The translations under genes and the position numbers were made by a program. Below the pieces are notes generated by a model, which saw nothing but the letters and a program-made list of their open reading frames with translations, was not told the origin of the DNA and ran no database searches. A stretch of 64,000 bases of DNA, taken from positions 10,476,698 to 10,540,697 of the forward strand of contig OZ038482.1 in NCBI GenBank assembly GCA_964036315.1, written 5' to 3'. The stretch is from Acanthosepion esculentum. Lineage: Eukaryota; Mollusca; Cephalopoda; Sepiida; Sepiidae. Position 1 is the first letter of the stretch, and each line of letters begins with the position of its first letter. Below, one piece after another: positions 11,996-22,863 of this stretch.

Positions 11996-12670
11996 GGCTT
12001 CATTTTTCATTTCCAGCCACCTCTGTGGGATTCTAGTAATCACTTCTGCTTGGATTTGGTTTGATCTGACAAGGGTAACGTTCACCAACAAAGCAATCAC
12101 CTTGACTAGTTCCAGGAAGGTTTGCAGCCTCATTTTGATCAACATATTACCCCAGCTATTTTGGTTCGACCTGACGAGGGTAACGTTCACCAACAAAGCA
12201 ATCAACTTGACTAGTTCTAAGAAGGTTTGCAGCCTTATTTTGATCAACTTTTCACCCGAGCTTTTTTGGTTCGACCTGACGAGGGTAAGGTTCACCAACA
12301 AAGCAATCAACTTGACTAGTTCCAAGAATGTTTGCAGCCTTCTTCTGATGAACATTTCACCCGAGCCTTGCCGTCAGCGTGTCTCTGAGCCATTTATGCA
12401 CGCGTAGCGAGTGTAGTTTTAGGTGTATGCTGTCTGGCCTTCGCCACCCATGGATCAGTTGACTCCTCTAATAACCGCATCCAATTCTGCGAGGTTAATA
12501 TGTTGTTTATCCGACTCTGGCCTCAACCAACACATATCTTCGACAATCGACCGACCAGATTCTATTGTAACTCCGGTTGAACTTGCGTCAACTCGCACGA
12601 TAAATTCTTTACCACCTACACGCCTTTTGCTTTTGCACGGATTCACTCGGGTACTGGTCTCTGTTAGCAT
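11996..12670 (-). pseudogene. Gypsy-type RNase H, internally triplicated
   Basis: The minus strand reads VRVDASSTGVTIESGRSIVE, then WLRPESDKQHINLAELDAVI, which is retroelement RNase H (DAS with the first Asp, ELDA with the Glu). After a break it reads KARVKCSSEEG in one frame and FIRRRLQTFLELVKLIALLV in the next. That latter block occurs three times in frame and ends in ITRIPQRWLEMKNEAGIAER. Normally an integrase zinc finger and catalytic core follow the PQRW block. Here PQRWLEMK is joined almost directly to the GIAER block, so the core including the two Asp residues is deleted near 12000. Confidence 0.75.
12056..12370 (-). repeat. Three tandem 105-bp (35-codon) units in pol
   Basis: The marker TTGGTTYGAYCTGAC on the plus strand starts at 12056, 12161 and 12266, giving an exact 105-bp period. 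Each unit encodes the same 35 residues on the minus strand (RLQTFLELVKLIALLVNVTL and the following part) with few changes. The triplication keeps the reading frame in both directions: 131 codons on minus and 165 on plus. Confidence 0.95.
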
Positions 12671-13423
12671 TCTTTTAAGTGGGACGTCGTTCGCTTGCTC
12701 ATCCCAACGTTTCGTTACCGCATTTGCTCTTCACTTGATGAAGGTGCCCGACAAGCCTGCCACAAAAAGACAACCCTTTTCTCCTGGTGACCACTTGAGG
12801 GACGTCCGGAAGCTCATTGCCACGTTTCTAACATAGGCCGCCATCTTTCCTCCAGACAGCCAAGCCAAGTATCCTAGTCCCAGCTTTTGGGCGCTCTGGA
12901 TCCTTACTTGTCAGTCCAAAGCGCGACAAGTGTTCTGCAATGCGATTTACAGGCGCGATATCTTCATTTATGAAGTGCTCGTCGATATATACTGAGGTTG
13001 CCTTTTTGATGTTTTCTGCCATAAACAACACCCGCTTTGACAATAGATTTTCTTATCGTGGGTGGATCTCTAGTCAGACAGTACCTTCTGCCTTGGAAAA
13101 TAACTGTCTGGTACGGCCAAAGTTGTTCATCAATACACACTTGTAGATAGACAGATCTGAGGTCCAGTAGACCCTTATTGTCATCACTCTATTTGTTTGC
13201 TGGCTCAAACATGAGCATCTGTTGTATACGTGTCAACGTGGAGGTTAAGTTCCCAGTAATCCATTACGGTCCGAACCTTCGATTTGTTTTGTTGCACGAC
13301 GGCCATCAACGGAAGAAGCATTTTCGGGCATCCAATTTTTTGTTCGTCATAGAGCGTAAGCCAGCCCTTCTCGACCCATTGACGCAGTTCCTTTTCATAG
13401 GATTTCCTAACTTTCGTCAACAT
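12671..13423 (-). pseudogene. Gypsy-type reverse transcriptase
   Basis: The minus strand encodes KSYEKELRQWVEKGWLTLYD, PKMLLPLMAVVQQNKSKVRT and VMDYWELNLHVDTYT, the fingers of a Ty3/gypsy RT. In a second frame it reads LWPYQTVIFQGRRYCLTR, and in a third SKRVLFMAENIKKATSVYID followed by HLSRFGLTSKDPERPKAGTR and ILGLAVWRKDGGL (palm and thumb). At the catalytic box the expected YxDD reads YIDE (codons near 12985-12974), so the second Asp is lost. Frameshifts between 13205 and 13043 also break it. Length and order fit a once complete RT. Confidence 0.85.
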
Positions 13424-13935
13424 GCTGTACTCTGCAATGCGGTTTCGCAGCTTGCAGGGTGCGTTGTCGCTTCATCAAATTCCACATGAAAATCAGGTTC
13501 TTCAATGGAGAGTGCTGTTATCGCACAGGAAGAAGCTTGCTTGTGGAGGATGTGTACCTCTCCTGACTTTGAAATAAAAACCCTGTCCGGGGCCTTAATT
13601 GCATTCAAGCCGATCAGGACGTCGAATCCAAGAGGGTACACTCGTGCTCTCAAAGCCTCTATTTCTGCAGTGCCTCCGTCCACACGAATATCTATCTAAC
13701 CATCACCACTGATGCACGTTCCTCCAATAAGAGTCATCACTACAACATCCTTTTTTTTCCATGTCCGACACATCTCTCTGCTGAAAATAGTCCGAGAACA
13801 CCCAGAATCCATCAGCGGAACTCCTGTCTTCAGCACACGTACACCTGTGTTGTGGGCTGAGCCGAATTCACATTCACGGGGGACGAGACTGGCTGTGTAG
13901 ACTCTCCCCCTTGTCCTTTTCTCAAACAATTTCAC
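13424..13935 (-). pseudogene. Gypsy-type retropepsin (aspartic protease)
   Basis: Two minus-strand blocks form a retropepsin. The first (13696-13935) has TGVPLMDSGCSRTIFS, containing the catalytic D-S-G triad, and VVVMTLIGGT. The second (13417-13683) has LGFDVLIGLNAIKA, the typical C-terminal hydrophobic/GL block, and ends in a linker EEPDFHVEFDEA that leads to RT. A stop or frame change separates them near 13690. The protease lies between gag and RT, the standard order. Confidence 0.8.
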
Positions 13936-14660
13936 AAAAAATTATCTGGCTCCCCGTACCGGAAGCACGTGAGTTATTTTTTATTTTTTTTTGCGGTTTC
14001 GGACAATAGTCATTCGGTCTCTTGCGTCGGGCGAGACAGTCATGACCAATATGGTTTGGACCATCACACACACAACATTTTGTTGGTGCACTCGCAATTC
14101 CTTCCACGGGGTCACACGTTGGTTTTTTACAGCTGCCGCGGCTCGTTCCGTTCCCGCGGGGTCGGCTTTTAATATTGCCTTCGCACGAGCCAGCACCTGT
14201 GTAATATCCATTCCACGGGTGCATGGATGAGCTGCTTGACACGCTCCAGTAGACAGGTCACGAAAGCACATATTAAGCTTTGTTCTGGTAAACAGAATAG
14301 AGTTTCCGCAGCTGTACCAGAAAAAAACATTGACAGACTCTCCAGGGTGTAAATATCGTGCCACAAATCGTTCAAATGCTGCGAACGAGTCAACGCCAAA
14401 GGTCGTATACAGGACTTCCTTTACGCAACAGAAGTCGTTTTTTTCTTTCTTTACTCAGCTGCTGATACACTGCATATGCACCACCCGTTAGACGCATCGG
14501 GACTACAAACACGAACAGCTGACATACATCAATTCTGCCTTCTCTCTCCATTCGACAACGGATTCTTCATGATCAGAGATATCAAATTCTGGTATTAATT
14601 TTGGGTCAGATCGGTCGGTCAGGGTGTTGAAATAGCTTGTAATTATACATTTGTAATATA
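13936..14660 (-). pseudogene. Gypsy-type gag with CCHC zinc knuckle
   Basis: Scattered over three minus-strand frames, a gag can be followed: PEFDISDHEESVVEWREKAE near 14580, PMRLTGGAYAVYQQLSKERK near 14480, RYLHPGESVNVF near 14350, CAFVTCLLERVKQLIHAPVE near 14260, and QVLARAKAILKAD near 14180. Last comes CCVCDGPNHIGHDC near 14060, a C-x2-C-x4-H-x4-C nucleocapsid knuckle. At least three frameshifts are needed, so it is dead. It is not the same gag as that at 10696; there is no shared sequence. Confidence 0.75.
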
Positions 14661-15448
14661 TCTGTAGTCATCTGTTTCTTATTCCTCTGCCATGTCATTG
14701 TCTTTAAACCTCACAGCTGGCTTGTTCAAACGTATTACTCGCCGTCCGTAATCCTTCAATATTTATTTTGTATAAAAAATACAAAAATATGACACAAGGC
14801 CAAAAAGAGGGATAGAGAAAGGCCGATCTTTTTCTGTCTTATAATTAAACTTAGCTAGCCACAATCACTAACCTAAATATACCACAATATTTCTTACACC
14901 AAAACAACACATTCTTAAATACCGTTCTTACTATATCCACTATAATACCTCAGAATCTCTATGAAGTCCTAACTGGTAAAATTCATGTCTGCTGGCGGTG
15001 GTGGTGGCGGTGGTTGTAGTGGTGGTGGTGGTGGTGCATAATATAACAAATTAACAATCTAAAGCTCCAATGTGTATTTACAAAATGTGAAAAGCTGTTT
15101 AAGAAGAAACTAATAAAATAATATTAGGAATACCCCCCCCCCCGAAATCCTTAATTGTGGCAGAAACATCAGTTAATTGGACGAAATTAATGCGACACAT
15201 AAATAATCAAAACACTCATTCGTCTTACCACTCACTACAGCATACGCGCATTCAAACACAACAAATACGAAAATCGTACACGAAATACGAAAGGCGTCCT
15301 GCACTCACCAGAGAACTGACATCTCTGGTCACCTAATGGGCGAGAGGAGGGGGAAAGTGGGGACAGAAATAAAAGAGGCCAATGGGCTTACATCCCCTAG
15401 CTAAGTAAACTATGAAAGAAAAAAGTAAAGGCAAAAAACAACCCTAAA
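14661..15448. other. Probable LINE 3' UTR with simple repeats
   Basis: This stretch follows the stop codon of the minus-strand LINE and precedes the gypsy gag. It has no ORF of note. It contains a GGT/GGC simple repeat at 14993-15036 and a run of eleven C at 15133-15143. Assigning it to the LINE 3' UTR is inference. Confidence 0.45.
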
Positions 15449-16445
15449 CTAACTTTGGACTGGGTTGCCAATGTTCAATCCAATTAGAACAATATCCCCA
15501 CCTGCGTCAAAATACCACTCTAAATCGGCCCCTCTCACTCGATAGATACGCGCAAGACTCACCCACCTTTTGCCAAATTCCGATGGAGGGAGCAGCCGCT
15601 TTTCCGTCTTAATCTTGACTTTATACTGAAGCTAAAAGAATAAGATCAGTTGGGAAGAGGTGGACTTTTCGTCTCCATGGAATTCCTCCTGTCGTGTTGT
15701 CCATATCACGACTCTCATAACCTCCAATAAGCAAAAGAATACATAGTGTTCAGCCTTCGTCAACGACAATACCACATTGTTACAGAAAGAACTGGCCTCA
15801 AGGGCAAAAACGTTCCGTTCAGAATGCTTCATAATCTGTTCAATAAATTTGCACAACGGGACTACGCCCCTGAAGTGAAAGTTTCCACCGCCTCATCGCA
15901 GAGAACGTAGTTTTGATATTTTTCCAAACCGCCGAACAGGTTCTTTTGCTGACCCAGAGGGCCCCACGAATAACCAGCTAGGTGAGTGATGCCTCATCAT
16001 TAGTGAGACATTTCAATCCGGGAACCGAATGCTATGTAGAGCAAGCCTCCTGCTTCGTAAGACCGAGCTCGCCTATCAAATCATCCTGTGATATAATGCC
16101 TTACAGGACAATGCCTGGACGTCGGAGAGACCATCCGTCGCCCGTAAGAGGTGTTTGAGAGCAATCCGGCATTCGCGGTAGAAAGAGCACTCGCTTCGGG
16201 GTAAATGGTGGGCCTCCTCATCGCAGGTGTGCACAAGTATCGGAAGTGCTTACGGATGTCTACCTTCCAGAATTTGCCTTTACTATCCGATTGCTTACAC
16301 ATTCGAACTAAAAAAGCGATGCGAAGCGTATGTTGGCGAATCTCAACGCTAGGCATACCCAGACCGCCTTCAGAAGGACGGAGGTAACAGATAATTCGAA
16401 CTACCCTGGAGGCTTTGCCACCTCACAAGAAGGAAAACAAGAGCC
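15449..16445 (-). pseudogene. Tx1-like LINE ORF2 C-terminal domain
   Basis: The minus strand shows, in order: GGKASRVVRIICYLRPSEGG (after a stop where a Trp is expected), LGMPSVEIRQHTLRIAFLVR, KFWKVDIRKHF, LKCLTNDEASLT, LVIRGALWVSKRTCS, NVVLSLTKAEHYVFF, LLEVMRVVIWTTRQEEF, LILFF, and finally KRLLPPSEFGKRWVSLARIY and YFDAGGDIVLIGLNIGNPVQ before TAG at 15449-15451. This is the long C-terminal region after the RT palm in Tx1/L1-type LINEs of aquatic animals. Several stops and frame changes are present. The RT itself is missing; the endonuclease linker is joined near 16445-16470. Confidence 0.75.
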
Positions 16446-17460
16446 CTACTAAAGTCATTAGTATGGAACACGGAAGTAGAATTACAGAGAGTCAGTAAAG
16501 GAGAATCAGCTAGATGTGCTACGGCTACTTCTACACTATCACGGGATTTAATCTCCCGATCAACTTTCTTCTTACATACCGTTTGAGCTGCTAATCTAAC
16601 TAGTTTGAATCGATGATTATAATCAGCGGCAAACGACCTAATTTGGGATTTTAAATTATCCCACTACATATTCCCAACCAGAGCCCCCTCCCGTCAATTC
16701 CCGCTGTAGCACTAATAACAGCTGGTCCTGAAAATCTCGCTCGCAAAACAATGATACGTTTAATTTCTAGTAGCCAGTCATCCTAACCTTAGCCTTATTT
16801 AAATTTACGCGAACCCGGAGAAGCCTATGATCCGAGTAAACTATCGAATAAAAACTTGGACAACCTAAGAGCCCTACATCGACTCTCTTAACTAAGATTC
16901 AAACTAGAATGCATCTATTAGTCCAAGAACACACTACATCCGGGGGTGCTCATTACGATACTTATCGACGAGATCAAACGTCGATATAGTCCCGAAATGA
17001 CTTTCCATCCGAGTTTTTAGTACCCTATATTGGCCCTATACGACCTATGTCGGGGACGGCATTCCATCACCCGCTAACACTACCCGATGATATGTCGTCA
17101 AAAACGGCCCGATCCGCCGAAACAAACCAGGCCCCTCAATAGGGTCACTAGGCGCATAAAGCCCAATGAGACGAAGAGCCTTATCCTTTATGGAAACATC
17201 CAGCACGCAAAGCCTGCCTGCGGGATTTGCGAAGACAAGAGCACATGCCGCATTCAAAGACTTGCTTACCAGCCAGGAAACACCTCTCAAGCGTCCATCA
17301 AAACATGCTGAATAGATGAGAAACCTCTCGGACAGAATATCTTCATAGTCGCAAGTTGAAAACCGGTTCTCCTGTACACAAAATACATTCACCTCGGGAC
17401 GCTGAAGATCATGAAAGACCTCAGGCCCCGGGCATTCACACTAGCTAACCAAAGAGACAT
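16446..17460 (-). pseudogene. Tx1-like LINE endonuclease domain
   Basis: The minus strand begins with SVNARGL near 17450 and continues VNVFCVQENRFSTCDYEDIL (the E of the APE-type endonuclease), CFDGRLRGVSWLVSKSLNAA, RLIGLYAPSDP and RVVLAGD. Past a frameshift come GTKNSDGKSFRD and a CSWTN block, then YSDHRLLRVRVNLNKAKV, which holds the SDH motif. The order of E, GDWN-like and SDH blocks identifies an apurinic-type endonuclease as in Tx1/L1 and related LINEs. It is followed by a linker (RDFQDQLLLVLQRELTG), then SPLLTLCNSTSVFH, and a direct jump to the C-terminal domain. Confidence 0.75.
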
Positions 17461-17471
17461 TATCAAACCAC

Positions 17472-17756
17472 TTAAGCTGTTTTGCTCTTTTGTATTGAAC
17501 ATAGCCGGGGTAAGAACACCGACGGCCTGTTCCACTGAGCCATGTCCCATCTTACTTTCAGCGACAGGCTGCCAATGTCACCGGGGAACGTTAGCTTGAG
17601 ATCCCTGTAAAGAGAGGGGTGAATATAAACAGGGAGCCTCCCTGCACAAAATCGTTTTAATTTGGTCATGTCATGATATCTTATGTAGGCCGCTTGGGGC
17701 AATACTTTGAGGACAGCATCGGCCTCCTCAGTCAGTTGGTGAGGAGGCTTTATCAA
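17472..17756 (-). pseudogene. LINE ORF fragment upstream of endonuclease
   Basis: An open frame of about 94 codons (QLTEEADAVLKVLPQAAYIR, RFCAGRLPVYIHPSLYRDLK, GDIGSLSLKVRWD) lies just upstream of the endonuclease on the same strand. It probably belongs to the LINE, either the end of ORF1 or an ORF2 leader. I do not recognise a domain, and no zinc knuckle is visible. Confidence 0.45.
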
Positions 17757-18220
17757 GAATCAAGACTTACTTGTTGAACTCTCTGCCTTCGGGCAGGGAG
17801 GAACCTAAACGAGACTATGCCATTTGCCATAGTCTCGTCTGGGGAGGTAGACAAACCCATGTATGTGGGATCTACAGTGAATTTTTGTGTGAGCCTACAG
17901 GCTTGGATCACCCCACATAAAAATCACCCTTATGCCACATTCTGCCTTGTGGGGTGGTCTGGTAAATACGGGCTTGATCAAGCATCAAGACATTGTCCCA
18001 CTCTCTGCCTTTGGGCAAAGATGAACCCAGATGAGGCTATGCTTATGGGCAGAGTCTCATCTAGGGGGTTCGACAAACCCGACTCTGTGTATGCAGGGTC
18101 TATGGAGAATTTTTGCCCCAGCCTATGGGCTTGGATTACCCCACATTAAAATTGGCCTTGTGCCACACCCTGCTTTGTAGGGAAGTCAGATAAATACCAG
18201 CTCGATCAAGTATCAAGCAA
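17757..18220 (-). promoter_or_regulatory. Two tandem 222-bp LINE 5' monomers
   Basis: Two diverged copies of a roughly 222-bp unit lie at the 5' side of the minus-strand LINE (CTCTGCC at 17781 and 18003). Tandem 5' monomers acting as promoters are known for L1- and Tx1-type LINEs. Each unit has two hairpins. One is CTCTGCC-TTCG-GGCAGGG (17781-17798), closed by a TTCG tetraloop. The other is the 11-bp stem ACGAGACTATG/CATAGTCTCGT (17809-17838), which in copy two reads AGATGAGGCTATGC/GCAGAGTCTCATCT. Confidence 0.6.
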
Positions 18221-18225
18221 CTCCA

Positions 18226-18312
18226 CAGATGGATGGATGGATGGATGGATGGACAGATGGATGGATGGACAGACAGATAGACGGAAGGAAGGAAGGAAGG
18301 AAGGAAGGAAGA
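18226..18312. repeat. TGGA/GGAA microsatellite
   Basis: (GATG)n changes to (GGAA)n directly beyond the LINE 5' monomers. Confidence 0.97.
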
Positions 18313-19614
18313 AAGGAGGGCAGGCAAGCAGGCAGTGAAAGAGGAAAAATGTAGGAAAGCAAGACGATAGGCAAACCTACTTCTATAGAGGAAAAAAATT
18401 AAAATTATGAAATAAAAAATAAATAGTAAATAAAATTTCAGAGTTTAGGCCAAAATTTTGCATAAGAAATCATAGTTAAAAGATAGAAAGAAAAAGAAAA
18501 TAAGATAAAATTAAGTACAATGTAACGGCTGTGGAATTAACTTTCTGTTTACATTTGTAAACTATTAACAAATTGTGCCCTACTATTAAATAATAATCTA
18601 GCAGACTATTATTTTTTAAAGAATTGTATTTCCTCTGACTTCCTCATTTTGACCTTTGAGGTCAGATACAGGAAAACAAAGGAAGTTGTTTTTGATTGGC
18701 TGAGCCAATGGGAATGTTAGAGTTAGAAAGTGCTTTGGAGAGTTAAGTTTTATGTGTTGAGGAATGTAGACATATTAATTTTGTGTGCAGAAACTGCTCT
18801 CTAGTGGGGCAGGGTAGTGACCCTTCTGGCTAGTTAAAAATGCACACGTCGCTATGTTTAATTAAGTAGTAAGTCAAAATCTCGTTTGTTGAAGTTTTCA
18901 TTTTACCTCTGAAGAAAAACAACTAGTGATCACCTGGCCGAGAAAAGAAAGAGAAGAAGACAACTTTATTATGAATGTCTCCGTCAACTATAAGTCCTCC
19001 CCAGAAGAGGGGGGCTATATAACACTACTTTATCATGGGTCACTTTATATAAACTCAGGGAAAACAAAGATGGCATTTCCAAATAAGATAACTCATCAAA
19101 ATGGATACTTGACTAATGGGAAAGAAGATTTAAAGTATGTGACACCACTTTTGCCAAAAATTTCACTCAAATAGTTATTCTTAATAATAATATATTTTCT
19201 GAAAAAAATATACTGATCAGTAATTGACGAAAATATATTTAATTATCCTTTATTTTGATTTAAGGGGATATCTTGATTTCATTATTTGTCAGACCCTATT
19301 AAAGAATTTCAGAACTTGTAATTACTATTTAGTTCTCATGATGCTGTCCTGCTTCTCCAACTAATATATATCAAGGACTACTTGATGCAAGAATTGAACT
19401 CATGTCTTTCCAAAGCAACAGACATATAAGGAAAGCTAGAGACCACAGCGGTAGAAATCTTGCTTCAAAAACAATCAATATGATGAATTCATTTGAAAGA
19501 ATTAATAATAATAACAATATCTTAGAAGTTCAGATAAAAACTTGAATCCATATTTTAAAAATGGAACTGAAGACATGATGGTTGAAATTATGAATTCCTA
19601 CCATAGCATTCAAA
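18313..19614. other. AT-rich spacer, no gene seen
   Basis: An 82-codon open frame at 18926-19174 has no recognisable motif. It is a 1.3-kb stretch without other features. Confidence 0.5.
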
Positions 19615-19945
19615 GATGGCACAGTGGAGTAATGGATAGCGGCTTGGAGTGATGAATTGGAGAGCCGAGTTCAAATTCCAGTCAAATTCACTTACATGCT
19701 AATAATCTTGGGAAAGGTATGAATCCTCTTCTTTTCCCCTCAGCTATGGATAAATAGCAGGACAGACCGGGTTCTATAGCCTTGGTTTACGGCAGAAAGA
19801 AATAGCAACGTACTGCAGGAAAAAATCTGCCTCATCAGTCATGTATCGAAAGATACATGATCATGCATGGCTCATAACTGACTGACCATAGCATCCTTTA
19901 CTATAAGCCTCATGATACAACTAAGGGTCAGAACTGGAGACCTAT
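19615..19945 (+). repeat. tRNA-derived SINE, family 1
   Basis: The head has an A-box-like TAATGGATAGCGGCTTGG and a B-box-like GAGTTCAAATTCC. The body contains TCTTGGGAAAGGTATGAATC, CAGCTATGGATAAATAGCAG and GCAGAAAGAAATAGCAACG. It then has a 9-bp hairpin with GAAA loop at 19839-19860. A second copy of the same order lies in reverse orientation at 60640-60995, which proves it is dispersed. Head, body and structured tail fit a tRNA-derived SINE transcribed by RNA polymerase III. Confidence 0.7.
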
Positions 19946-20539
19946 TTGAAAATGTTTGAATTTCAGAAATTTGGGGAGAAAACTTAAAAGTTAAACGATG
20001 TTCTTGATAGATGACATTTTTCATGTTAAAAAGACTAAAATTCAGAATAAATAACTTTTAGAAATTAAAACACAAATTTCTCATAAAAAATTAAATTTTA
20101 TCATCAATATATTTGTTGTTATGAACAGCAATATCAGCGGGAAAAATATTAAATTAACTTTATGTGACAATTAATAGCATTTTTCTTTTAATTTTACAGA
20201 ATAAAACCAAATTGAGAGAAAAGTCTTCAGAAATAAAGTATTTCTTAAAAATTAAACATAATAAAACATTATTAAAATTAGCTTTCTTCAAAAAGACTTT
20301 GTCACATTTGGAAGTGGAAAGACGAGAAAAAAACAGATTAATAAATTATTTTTATAAATCAAGTGAAATGACATATTTTATTTTGGTTAGTGCAGACTGC
20401 CTTGTCTAGATTGCCAATCTTTTTCTGAAATTTTGCAGTGTTAAAAGTTAGATTACAGTATAAGAACTGTGGTAAAAATTCAATGTACAGTTTTACCTGT
20501 AAGAAACTGAAATACAGATTCCACAGAAAAAAATTGAAA

Positions 20540-21310
20540 CTTCATCATCAGTGTAATTGCTTTTATAAACCAAAATTTCATAGAGAAGAAAATTAAATTG
20601 ACTTTGAGGAAAAAATGATAAATAAGCTTCCAAGTGACAAGATGAAGACTCCAAAATGTTTTTTGTGAATTTCACACAAAAAGTTTGTTTTTGCAATAAA
20701 ATAATATTGCATGTCTGAAGGAAATAAAATAAAAAAATCTCATACTTACTTCAATTAAATAACCTCAAGTTATTCTAGGCATTTCTTTGAATTTCTTAAG
20801 CTGAATACAGTCAAGTTATCACAAAACAAACTAAACCATATTGCTTTTAAAATAGGTTTTCAGTTCTGACCCTTAGTTGCACCATGAGTAGACCTGAAGT
20901 ATAGGATATCATGCATGAAACTCAGCAAAATTGTGAGTAAATATTATCCTGCTTATTATATTGCTTATAAAATAGGTTTTGAGAAGAATAAATTAATTTC
21001 GAATGTAAAGTGTCAAATAAATATCCAAGATTCCTAAATTACATTTTTAGTGAATTTCACAAAAGAATTTGATTTTTGCAATAAAAATACAGCAAATCCA
21101 AACAAAATGTAAAAAATAAATCTTAATACTTCAATTAAATAAGCTAAAGATATTCCAAAAGATTTCTTTGAATGCCTTAAGATGGCTACAAAAGTGAACT
21201 ACTATAAACCAAAACTAAAATGATTCCCTCTCAGTGGAGTTTTGGGCCTTAGTTACACCATGTGTAGGCCTACAATATAAAACATCATGATTCTCACCTA
21301 ATCAACACTT
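20540..21310. repeat. Diverged tandem duplication, about 400 bp
   Basis: The block 20640-20930 is repeated at 21050-21295: TTGCAATAAAA, TACTTCAATTAAATAA, TTTCTTTGAATT/GCCTTAAG, CCTTAGTT.CACCATG and GTAGRCCT. The CCTTAGTTGCACCATG part also matches, in reverse orientation, the end of the SINE at 19905-19940. Confidence 0.55.
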
Positions 21311-22863
21311 AGAATTGATGTATAGATGTCATGGGCACCAGGCCAATGTTTTAACCATTGTGTCATCACCTAATCAGATGTTTATATAAAATGTACTTTT
21401 TCAATTGGCAACCTCGTTCATAGGCTATTAAAATTTTGAAGTAAAGTCAAAGACACAAATGATATTAATTCTTAAGAGTTTTCAAATTAAGTTCTCTCAT
21501 TTGGTTGAAAAAGGAAGCATTTTGTGATGTAGAATTTTAGAAATGCTAATTATCTTCCTTACTATTCAAGACTGGTCTTTTCATCTTTCTTTTTGAAATT
21601 ATTTCCTTTTAATTCCTTATGCAAAGTCATAATGGAATGGAATGCCAAATTTTGATATAATTGTTGTAAAAATGGATTTACCTAGATTTTAATTTGGAAA
21701 TTAGATAGGGAAGAATTTAATATATAAAGTTAATTTAAATTCCATTTAGTTAATCCTAGTATCAAAGGAAGTTCTACTTAGAAAAATATATATTTCTCTA
21801 AATATATAAATCTAAAAGTATATATGTCTAAAAATATACAGTGGAAGCTCAACTTGTGAACACCTCCACTTATGAAAAACTTGCCATACGAACAAAAATT
21901 TGTCAAAAAATTTGTTTTCACTTACAAATTAATTTCAGCTTACAAAATTAAGAATGGGTTTCCTGCCACTGCATTTCAAACTAGATATTTGATATAAATG
22001 TACTTTTTAATCTTATCTAAATATACTGTATTTTATATTTTTATGTTTAATATATATTATACTATTATATATTTTACATATAATAATATAATACTGTAAT
22101 ATTATACAGTATTACAATGTTTTTTATACTGTATTTTTATAATGTACTGTACTCTACTAAATATATGCAGATATATTTTATAGTTATATTTTTATGTTTT
22201 ATATAGTGTCTATTATAATATATTTTATATGCAGTACTGTATTATATTATTATACTGTACACATTTCTATACAGTTTCATCACACTAGATGTAGTGTGAT
22301 GCTATGAGAATTGCATCATCCTGCTCAGTTCTATGTTAACTTGTTGAATAAACATTTATCGTGCATGTGCAATTGTGATTATATTAGTGTAAGTGTAAAA
22401 AAAATTAATAATGTGCAAAAAATTATGTACAGCAATGAATACAGTACATGTACATTACTGTACAGTACAGTAACATGTGAATTTTATTAAAATTCATTGA
22501 ATTAAAAGTAGGTAAAATGTGACAATGCTGAGTTCATTTCATTTGATCTCTGTATAATGTGAAGTGTGTTTTAATCTAATATACAGTGTATAATCATTGA
22601 ATTTTAAACTGATATCAATACAGTACAGTAGAAAAATGTAAAAATAAATTTATAAAGTTTAATTAGAGTAAAATAAAATGTATAAAATGCAGGTACGGCA
22701 CATAAACTATGCTGTAAAATAAACTACGCATCCATTTCAGGTTGATTTGTATGGTAAATTTCATCAGTGCAGTTTGTTTTTTTACATTTTTCAGTACAGT
22801 TACCGTACAGTTTTAAATGTGTTACTGTAAATATTACTGTATATGTACAATAAATTTTATATT

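Noticed and set aside
11910..12407. 165-codon plus-strand frame
   Set aside because: It is the shadow of the in-frame triplication on the minus-strand RNase H.
15455..15472. Primer-binding-site-like TGGCAACCCAGTCC on the minus strand
   Set aside because: It lies inside the last codons of the Tx1-like LINE ORF2 (NIGNPVQS), so the TGG is coding sequence, not a retroelement primer site.
18926..19174. 82-codon frame as a gene
   Set aside because: No homology recognised, no splice or promoter evidence, ordinary length for chance.
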